Assembly: GCA_903847545.1 (NCBI GenBank) | Contig: CAINDZ010000517.1 | Span: 1 to 5,705 of the forward strand | Source: an uncultured bacterium | GTDB lineage: Bacteria > Krumholzibacteriota > Krumholzibacteriia > LZORAL124-64-63 | Length of the DNA stretch: 5,705 bases | Reading direction: 5' to 3' | In this document: positions 1 through 5,705 of the stretch, piece by piece | Layout of the letters: every line of letters begins with the position of its first letter | How positions within the stretch are numbered: position 1 is the stretch's first letter | Notes under the pieces: model-generated | Seen by the model: the letters and a program-made list of their open reading frames with translations, nothing else | Databases searched by the model: none | Told to the model about the DNA's origin: nothing | Program-made: the position numbers and the translations under genes

Positions 1-3000
1 CGACGCCCTCGGCCGCGAGCGCATCGGCGACGGCCGCGAGCAGCTCGCGCGGCCCCGGCAGCAGCAGCCAGTCCAGCCGCGGCTCGCTGGCGGCCAGCCA
101 CCCGCGATCCTGCAGCGACGACGAGACGTACTCGAGGTCGGCGGGCAACGATGCCACGACGCGCAGCACCGGTCCCAGCTCACCGGTCTCGCGCGCGGTG
201 ACGATGCGCGCGACGCAGCTGTCGAGGTTCGCCGCGTACTCGGCCAGCACCATCCCCTTCTCGCGCCGGCGCGACTGCCCCGGGTCGCGGTCGGTCGGCG
301 CCAGCTGCCCGGCCTCGGCCCACGGCCGCTTGGCCAGCCGGCGCTGCACGGCGAGGTCGACGATGTCGTCCGCGCGCGGCGTCGTCAGGAAGAGGTGCTC
401 CCACGGTTCGGTCGCCGCGGCGGGGTCCACCGTCATGATCAGCCGGCGGCCGCGGCCCAGCTGCGCGATGCGGTACCGCGTCTCGGGCTCGAATCGCTGC
501 ACCTCGCACATCACCACGACCGAGCCGGACGGGTCGGCCCCTTCGGCGCCGCCGGGCCGGCCGGGATCGGGCGACGTGCCCTTGGCCGGCACGCGCACGT
601 CCAGCGGCCCGCGGAACCCGCGCTGCAGGCACTCGCGCGCGATGAATGCCGCCGTGCCCGGGTCCGGGCAGTAGATGGTCAGCTCGCCAGGGTCGGCGCC
701 CTCGCGGTGCGCCAGGTCGAGCCCGCGCACGAGCGCCTCGTGGCGCCCCGAGCCGAGCATGCCGCGCAGGACCAGGAAGTGCTGGTCGCCGGCCAGGCCG
801 GCCACGTCGGCGACGCGGGCGACCACGGCCTCGAGGTTCTGGGCGTCCGCGCCGCCCTTGATGATATTCCTGAAGCGACTGCGCGAACTCGTTGCCAATG
901 TGCCTCGTACGGCATCATCGACATCGTCGTCGGCAGGACTCGACGCGGCGAAACGCCCGGCCACGAGCGCGCCCAGCAGCTGCCAGCCATCCTCGCCCGC
1001 GCGCACCGTCGGGCTGTCGGCCAGGCTGAGCAGGTCCACCAGGTGCATGGCGCCGGGACAGGCCGGGCCGATCCAGCGCCAGTAGCCGAGCGCCGAGCCC
1101 AGCGCCAGGAAGTGTCGCTCCTCGGCCTGCAACTCGCCGACGCCGGTCTGCACGAGCAGGCCGTCGGCCGTCGGGATCGCGACGCTCAGGACCTCGTCCA
1201 GGCGCGCGGCGAAGATCGCCAGCCCGTCCTGCAGCGAGGAGAGCACCTCGGCCGGCGGCCGCGAGATGCCGACCAGGCGCCGCGTGCTGTAGAGCAGGCC
1301 GCGCGGGCACGCGTACTCGAGCCCCACGTTGCCGAACGCGCCGGCGCCGACCATCAGCAGCAGCGTGTCGACGGCCGCGAGGTCGTCGGGCGCGATGCGA
1401 ACGGGTGGATGCTCCTGGTCGATCCAGGTCAGGCCGCCGACGGGCGCGTCCTGCAGCCAGTGCGGGAGGATCGTCGTCAGGGCGCCGCCGAGCTGCTCGA
1501 GCCGGCGCAGGACCTCGGCCTGCCGCCGCGGCAGCAGGAGCGCATGGGTCTCACTGGCGCGCCGCGTGCCGGGCGCGCGCACCGAGGCGGCCGACAGCGG
1601 GTCGCCGGCCAGCCGCGCTACCCAGCGCAGCAACCCTGCGCCCTGCTCGACATCGGAGGCGGCCAGGCCGCCGAGCGCCGCGAGCCAGTCCAGCGGCAAC
1701 AGTTGGCGACCGGGCGGCGGCGTCGGCTCGTACTCGGCGGCGTCGCCATGGCCGGCGCGCTCGATCATCACCGGGCGCAGCCTCGCCAGCAGGCCCTGGA
1801 AGCGGCGGATCACGGCCTCGGCGCGGTCGGCCCCGCCGACGCCCGGCCCCGTCCCCGCTTCCGGCAGCCCGGACAGCGCCTCGTCGACCGGGTCGCCCGC
1901 CGCGGACGCGCCCGGCGCGCCCATGAGCCTGGCGCCGCACACGCGCTCGACGAAGCGGATCCACGGCGCCGGCATCGAGACCGTCTGCAGGATCATGCCG
2001 TGCGCGCGCGCGTCGAGCAGGGCGCGCAGCGCGAGCGCGGATTCCTGGGCCTCGCGATCACGCGCCGGCAACCATTCGTAAAGGCCCGTGGCCACGACGG
2101 TGCGCGGCGGGTGCGAGGCCAGGAAGGCCCGCAGGGCGGGATCGGCGAAGTCGGCCGTCACGACGCGCAGCACCGCCGCCGGGAAGTCGGCCGGCCCCTC
2201 GCCGCCCCACGCCGACACGCCGTCGACACCGCCGGCGGCGACCAGCCCCGCGGCGTCGGCAGGGCACTCGTCGCTGACCAGGAGCACCCAGTGGTCGAGT
2301 TCGCCCTGTTCCCACGCCAGGCGCGTGCGCGTGGCGACCGCCGACCAAACCGGGTCGAGGTCGCCCACGAGCAGGTGCACGCCCGCAGGCATGCCCGCGT
2401 CGCCGGACCGCAATCGTTCGACGGCGGCGATCGTCGCCGCGTCGGCGCCGGCCCACTGCCTGGCCAGGGGCAGGAAGCGACCCCAGGCCGTCTCCTGGTC
2501 GCCCGGCGCGAAGCCCGGCAGGTCGAACGTGCGGCAGGCGCCCTCGCCCGAGATCGCCGCGGCGCGCACGCCGCTCCAGCCGCCGGGCTCGGCGGAATCA
2601 TGCCCTGCCGCGCGCGAGCGCAACAGTCGCCACCAGCGCGTGTCCAGGATGTCGACGCCCGTCCACGGACCGGCCAGCCGCGCCGCCACCTCGAGGGCGC
2701 ACAGGCGCAGGCGCCAGCCCAGGTAGGTGCGCCGCTCGGCGTCGGCGTCCAGCCACTCCTGGCGCCCGTCACCCTCGGCCACCGGGACGCCGCCGTCCTG
2801 CAGGCTGGACAGCGCCGGCACGACGAGCGCGCCGCCGTGCCCGGGGCCGGCCGGCTGGGCGGCGCCCAGGAAGCGCCAGCGCGGCCCGGCGGCGCCGAGC
2901 AGGCCGGCCTGCACCTGCGACCAGAACGCGCCCGGCTCGCCGTCGGCAGGGACGACGACCGTGACCTGGCCCTCGGCCTCGGCCACGCGCTCGGTCCATG

Positions 3001-5530
3001 CCGCCTGCGCAGCCATCGCTTCGGCCTTCAACAGGCGCGCGTCGGGAACGGCGCCGCGGTCGGCCATCCGCAGCCGCGGCGGGCGCGCGTCGGCCAGCGC
3101 CGCGCAATAGGGCGCGCCGAAGACGCTCAACCAGGTGCCGAGGATCTCCTCGAGTTCTGGACGCAGCCACACCGCGCCCGTCAGCAGCGAGAGGTGACGG
3201 CCGCCGCGCGTGTGCAGCAGCGCGTGCAGCGCGCGGATCTGGATGTCGTCGCGACGGAGCAGGTCCCAGTGCACCGCGGCGCTGTCCAGGAACACCCACG
3301 ACGCATCGCTGCCCTCGAAGACGCCCCACAGCGCGTCGAGGCGCGCGGCGTCGGCGCCGAGGTGCTCGACCGAACCGGCCACCAGCCCGGCCTTGCGCAC
3401 GCGCTGGCTGAACTGCCCGGCCCAGGTGCGCCCCGAGTCGTCGAGGCTCGGCGCCTCGCGCGGCAGGTCGGCCACCAGCGCCGCGTAGCGGTCGTACAGG
3501 GAGACGGCGCCGTCGGGTCGCGGGCGCACCTCGCGGAAGTCGAGCAGGTCGCCGTTGTGCGTCTCGACCAGGCGCGTCCAGTGGAGCAGCGGCAGCAGCG
3601 CATCGCGGCCGGGCCCGCGGCGGCCGAGCAGGTCCTCCAGCAGCGAGAGCGCGGCGTCGAGGTCGTGCACCGCGCCGCTGGCGGGAATCAGCGTGATCGG
3701 CCCGACGACGCCGCCGGCGACGCGGCCGAGCGCCTCGAGCCGCTCGAAGCGGTCGAGCACAACGCGCCACTTCTGGCGTCCCTCGCCCCAGGCGGCGATG
3801 ACCGCCGGCGCGTTGCCGGTGGCCACGATCGCCAGGTCGCTGCGCCCCAGCTCGGGCGCCGCGGCCAGTTCCTCGGGCCCGGCCTCGGGCGCGGCGGCGC
3901 GCGCGACGGTCAGCGACCAGCCGTACGGGTCGGGGCGCGTCCACAGCACCGGCAGCGTCCAGGGCTCGAAGGTCTCGTCCATCGCGCGGCCGGCGTCGTC
4001 ACCCATGCCGACGAACGCGTACAGGAAGCGGCTCACCTGGTCGCCGCGGCGGGCCATCGCCGCCACGCCGGCCCGCAGTGCCGGGTCGGCGGCATGCAGG
4101 CGGCTGCGCACGGCCAGCCAGAGCAGGCCGCCCAGGACGGCGCCGGCGGCCGGGCCCTGCGGCCAGGCCTCGCCCAGCGACGCGCGACGCGGCGGCTCGA
4201 GCAGCGGGTGGCCCACGTTCGGGTCCCAGCCGGCGCGCCACGGCTGCGTCTCGCCGAGGGCGATGCGCACGAGCGCCCCGCGCTCGGCGCCCGCGCCGGG
4301 CAGGCGGCTCTCGAGCACCGCAGTCAGGATGTCGACGGCAGGCCACGGCGCGGGATCGTGCTCCCACAGCAGCCCGATCGCCTGCGCCACGAGCTCGTCC
4401 GCGGCGACGATGCGCCCGGCGCACGGCGCCAGGAACGCATCCATGGCCGCGGCCTCGTCACCGGGGCGCCAGAAGGCCAGGTCGCGGGGCTGGTCGCCCC
4501 ACCAGAAGACGGCCGCCACGCGACCGTCGGCCTCGACCGCGACCGAGGCCCAGGCCAGGTTGTGCTCGGGCAGGGGGCCGCCCTCGGGCCGCCGGTATTC
4601 GATGCGGGCCAGAGCGCGCTCGAAGCGCGGCGCCAGTTCGGAGCCCGGCTCGAGGCCCGCCGACTGCATCGCGCCGAGCGCCTCGTCGTAGCGCGGCACC
4701 GGGAAGTGGACGCGGTCCGTGTTGCCAAGCAGCTCGAGCAGGCGCACGCGCGCCTCGCTCGCCCGCGGCGCCGGTCCCGGGCACACCTGCAGGAACGCGC
4801 GGTAGAGGTCGACGCTCGCCGAGGCGCGGCCGAGCAGGCGGTCAGCCGTGATCGCCTCGAGCCAGCAGCGTTCCTCCTCGAGCCGCCCGGCCGAGCCGAA
4901 GTACCGCGGCTGCAGCAGCTGCAGGAAGGCCTGCGCCCACTCCTGCGACTCGGGCGAGCCCTGACGCAGCACGCCCTGCTCGACGAACGACTCGAGCAGC
5001 TCGCCGCCCTTGCGGGCCATCCACAGGCGGTCTTCCTCGGTGAGCGGGATGTCGTGGCGCACGAGGTTCAGGTCGAACGGCCGGCCGGTGCGGTTGGCGG
5101 TGCGGAACAGGCCCTTGAGCAGCGGCACGGCCGACGCCGGCTCCTCGCTGAACACGCGGCTGCGCGCGACCAGGAAGAGCGCCTTCTCGAGGATGGGCTG
5201 GTTGCGCTCGGCGTCGTCCTCGGGCCGCAGCTCGGCGACGCGCAGGCCCTCGCGCACGACCTTCTCGGCCGCGGCCATGTAGGCCTCGCGGAAGCGGCTG
5301 GCGTGGCGCTCCCACCGCCCGGGGCGCGCCACCCCGCGCTGCCACAGGCGCGCGATGCCGTCCGGCACGCGCTCGGTGAAGAAGACGCGACCGCCCGACT
5401 GCCCGCGCGTGTCGACGGCGGCCAGCCAGGCGTTCTCGGCGGCGGCAAAGTCCTGCCCGGCGAGCGCCTTCTCGGCGGCGGACAGGGATTGCCAGTAGTT
5501 CAGTCCGGGGCGCGGATCGTTGTGCTCCAT
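1..5530 (-). CDS. Giant uncharacterised protein, TPR-like N-terminus and helicase-like (possibly inactive) C-terminal part; 3' end outside window
   Basis: I do not recognise a named family over the full length. Seen: ATG at 5530-5528, an in-frame TGA at 5545-5543 just upstream, then 1,843 sense codons with G/C-rich third positions and no stop to the left edge. The N-terminus (MEHNDPRPGLNYWQS) is hydrophilic with no signal peptide. Residues about 12-40 (ALAGQDFAAAENAWLAAV) fit a TPR hairpin, followed by a helical region to about 320. Residues about 740-870 (WVFLDSAAVHW, LLTGAVWLRPELEEIL, VTVVVPAD) and 1050-1260 (HLLVGDLDPVW, LRVVTADF, LQTVSMPAP, LRPVMIER) recall SNF2 ATPase motifs with catalytic residues replaced. 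Residues 1560-1843 resemble a UvrD-like SF1 core: GMLGSGRH at 1590-1597 in the P-loop position, VVVMCEVQRF (C1675, E1676, Q1678) in the Walker B position, LIMTVDP at 1697-1703, LTTPRADDIV around R1719. Lysine and threonine of the P-loop and the Walker B aspartate are missing, so ATP hydrolysis is doubtful. Inferred role: cytoplasmic scaffold or pseudo-helicase. The gene itself is near certain; the domain reading is tentative. The SNF2 parts could be an unrelated alpha/beta fold. Confidence 0.9.
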   Translation of the reverse strand, partial: MEHNDPRPGLNYWQSLSAAEKALAGQDFAAAENAWLAAVDTRGQSGGRVFFTERVPDGIARLWQRGVARPGRWERHASRFREAYMAAAEKVVREGLRVAELRPEDDAERNQPILEKALFLVARSRVFSEEPASAVPLLKGLFRTANRTGRPFDLNLVRHDIPLTEEDRLWMARKGGELLESFVEQGVLRQGSPESQEWAQAFLQLLQPRYFGSAGRLEEERCWLEAITADRLLGRASASVDLYRAFLQVCPGPAPRASEARVRLLELLGNTDRVHFPVPRYDEALGAMQSAGLEPGSELAPRFERALARIEYRRPEGGPLPEHNLAWASVAVEADGRVAAVFWWGDQPRDLAFWRPGDEAAAMDAFLAPCAGRIVAADELVAQAIGLLWEHDPAPWPAVDILTAVLESRLPGAGAERGALVRIALGETQPWRAGWDPNVGHPLLEPPRRASLGEAWPQGPAAGAVLGGLLWLAVRSRLHAADPALRAGVAAMARRGDQVSRFLYAFVGMGDDAGRAMDETFEPWTLPVLWTRPDPYGWSLTVARAAAPEAGPEELAAAPELGRSDLAIVATGNAPAVIAAWGEGRQKWRVVLDRFERLEALGRVAGGVVGPITLIPASGAVHDLDAALSLLEDLLGRRGPGRDALLPLLHWTRLVETHNGDLLDFREVRPRPDGAVSLYDRYAALVADLPREAPSLDDSGRTWAGQFSQRVRKAGLVAGSVEHLGADAARLDALWGVFEGSDASWVFLDSAAVHWDLLRRDDIQIRALHALLHTRGGRHLSLLTGAVWLRPELEEILGTWLSVFGAPYCAALADARPPRLRMADRGAVPDARLLKAEAMAAQAAWTERVAEAEGQVTVVVPADGEPGAFWSQVQAGLLGAAGPRWRFLGAAQPAGPGHGGALVVPALSSLQDGGVPVAEGDGRQEWLDADAERRTYLGWRLRLCALEVAARLAGPWTGVDILDTRWWRLLRSRAAGHDSAEPGGWSGVRAAAISGEGACRTFDLPGFAPGDQETAWGRFLPLARQWAGADAATIAAVERLRSGDAGMPAGVHLLVGDLDPVWSAVATRTRLAWEQGELDHWVLLVSDECPADAAGLVAAGGVDGVSAWGGEGPADFPAAVLRVVTADFADPALRAFLASHPPRTVVATGLYEWLPARDREAQESALALRALLDARAHGMILQTVSMPAPWIRFVERVCGARLMGAPGASAAGDPVDEALSGLPEAGTGPGVGGADRAEAVIRRFQGLLARLRPVMIERAGHGDAAEYEPTPPPGRQLLPLDWLAALGGLAASDVEQGAGLLRWVARLAGDPLSAASVRAPGTRRASETHALLLPRRQAEVLRRLEQLGGALTTILPHWLQDAPVGGLTWIDQEHPPVRIAPDDLAAVDTLLLMVGAGAFGNVGLEYACPRGLLYSTRRLVGISRPPAEVLSSLQDGLAIFAARLDEVLSVAIPTADGLLVQTGVGELQAEERHFLALGSALGYWRWIGPACPGAMHLVDLLSLADSPTVRAGEDGWQLLGALVAGRFAASSPADDDVDDAVRGTLATSSRSRFRNIIKGGADAQNLEAVVARVADVAGLAGDQHFLVLRGMLGSGRHEALVRGLDLAHREGADPGELTIYCPDPGTAAFIARECLQRGFRGPLDVRVPAKGTSPDPGRPGGAEGADPSGSVVVMCEVQRFEPETRYRIAQLGRGRRLIMTVDPAAATEPWEHLFLTTPRADDIVDLAVQRRLAKRPWAEAGQLAPTDRDPGQSRRREKGMVLAEYAANLDSCVARIVTARETGELGPVLRVVASLPADLEYVSSSLQDRGWLAASEPRLDWLLLPGPRELLAAVADALAAEGV

Positions 5531-5545
5531 GCGCGAAACATATCA
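5531..5545 (-). promoter_or_regulatory. Possible extended -10 element directly before the giant gene (candidate leaderless start)
   Basis: On the minus strand the bases before the ATG read TGATATGTTTCGCGC. TG-A-TATGTT matches an extended -10 (TGnTATAAT) at the TG and at four of the six hexamer positions. Only six bases separate the hexamer from the ATG, which would place a transcript start at or next to the start codon. No Shine-Dalgarno sequence is seen at the usual 5-10 base distance; the nearest purine run, GGGA, lies about 20 bases upstream. The rest of the 51-bp gap (to 5581) holds an 8-bp palindrome AACCGGTT (5573-5580) and no clear -35 box or terminator hairpin. The call rests on a short match in the only AT-rich patch nearby; the gene could equally be read through from the upstream gene. 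Confidence 0.25.
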
Positions 5546-5581
5546 CGCGTCCCGCGGCGCGCCCACCAGCAAAACCGGTTG

Positions 5582-5705
5582 TCAGCGCACGATCGTCACG
5601 CGCGTGGCGGCGTCGGCGGCGGCGCCCCCGCCCCGCACCAGGTAGGTGCCCGCCGGCAGCTCGCGGCCGTCGCCGTCGCGTCCGTCCCAGCCCGCCTCCA
5701 GCCCG
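5582..5705 (-). CDS. C-terminal end of a probably secreted protein with FlgD-Ig-like (sorting-tail type) domain; 5' part outside window
   Basis: Only the last 40 codons are present, ending in TGA at 5584-5582. They read GLEAGWDGRDGDGRELPAG, then TYLVRGGGAAADAATRVTIVR. The W-D-G-R-D-x-x-G-x-x-L-P-A-G-T-Y pattern followed by a last beta strand (TRVTIVR) is the hallmark of FlgD Ig-like and related C-terminal beta-sandwich domains. In FCB-type and related bacteria these close many large secreted or cell-surface proteins and often act as secretion or anchoring tails. The body of the protein, and so its activity, is not visible. It lies 51 bp upstream of the giant gene on the same strand. An alternative is a FlgD flagellar hook cap protein, but its C-terminus does not usually end directly in this short tail, so a secreted enzyme or surface protein is more likely. 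Confidence 0.85.
   Translation of the reverse strand, partial: GLEAGWDGRDGDGRELPAGTYLVRGGGAAADAATRVTIVR

Noticed and set aside
116..2809. The short peptide motif SSLQD occurs three times in the giant protein (residues 908, 1431 and 1804)
   Set aside because: Flanking residues do not align and the copies are unevenly spaced, so chance in a long Ser/Leu/Asp-containing protein is the simpler explanation.
3140..3310. CHAT or caspase-like protease reading of WVFLDS and the HTRGGRH stretch
   Set aside because: No His-Gly followed by a catalytic Cys in the expected strand context could be found.
2769..3944. Minus-strand open frame of 391 codons
   Set aside because: It is a shifted frame inside the giant gene; the protein is extremely Arg/Ala/Gly-rich and lacks hydrophobic-core patterning.
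4090..4141. Hydrophobic stretch AGAVLGGLLWLAV (about residues 462-474) as a membrane segment
   Set aside because: It is short, is followed at once by charged residues within a helical soluble context, and has no partner segment; a buried helix is more likely.
3555..4691. Plus-strand open frame of 378 codons
   Set aside because: It is fully antisense to the giant gene, dominated by Ser/Arg/Pro/Ala, and has no domain pattern. It is what a G/C-ending codon bias on the other strand produces.
4842..5546. Minus-strand open frame starting with GTG at 5546, 234 codons
   Set aside because: It overlaps the start of the giant gene in another frame. Its protein is Arg/Ala-rich, whereas the giant-gene frame gives a TPR-like, well-patterned sequence.
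5573..5580. AACCGGTT palindrome followed by Ts on the minus strand, as a possible terminator of the upstream gene
   Set aside because: An 8-bp perfect palindrome leaves no loop and too short a stem; it could be an operator half-site, but nothing else supports that.

Overview
The window is very GC-rich (roughly 70% by eye) and is almost wholly filled by one minus-strand gene. I translated the minus strand in the frame of the ATG at 5530 line by line. It stays open for 1,843 codons and runs off the left edge without a stop. All other long open frames on either strand lie inside it in other frames. They are Arg/Ala/Pro/Ser-rich and look like GC-driven shadows.

Layout from right to left, the direction of transcription: (1) 5705-5582, the last 40 codons of an upstream minus-strand gene, whose product ends in a FlgD-Ig-like / sorting-tail type beta-sandwich (key pattern WDGRDGDGRELPAGTYLVR). 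(2) 5581-5531, a 51-bp gap with an AT-rich patch just before the next start. (3) 5530-1, the giant gene, partial at its 3' end.

The giant protein has no signal peptide and no convincing membrane segment, so it is probably cytoplasmic. It starts with a TPR-like helical hairpin and continues as a helical region. The middle alternates beta strands and helices. In places it recalls the order and spacing of SNF2-family ATPase motifs, with the catalytic residues replaced. From about residue 1560 to the window edge it resembles a UvrD-like superfamily 1 helicase core with a changed P-loop (GMLGSGRH), a changed Walker B (VVVMCEVQ) and matching strand-helix order afterwards. My best reading is a giant TPR-plus-pseudo-helicase protein. 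This rests on remembered family consensus patterns, not on a search, so the helicase link is a hypothesis.

The secreted-protein tail on the neighbouring gene, together with the GC content, suggests a bacterium of the FCB/Krumholzibacteriota/Eisenbacteria type. Such FlgD-like C-terminal domains are common there, but the phylum cannot be fixed from this window. I see no tRNA, rRNA, CRISPR array, insertion sequence, riboswitch or convincing terminator. The two genes share a strand and are closely spaced, but nothing in their content shows that they act together.
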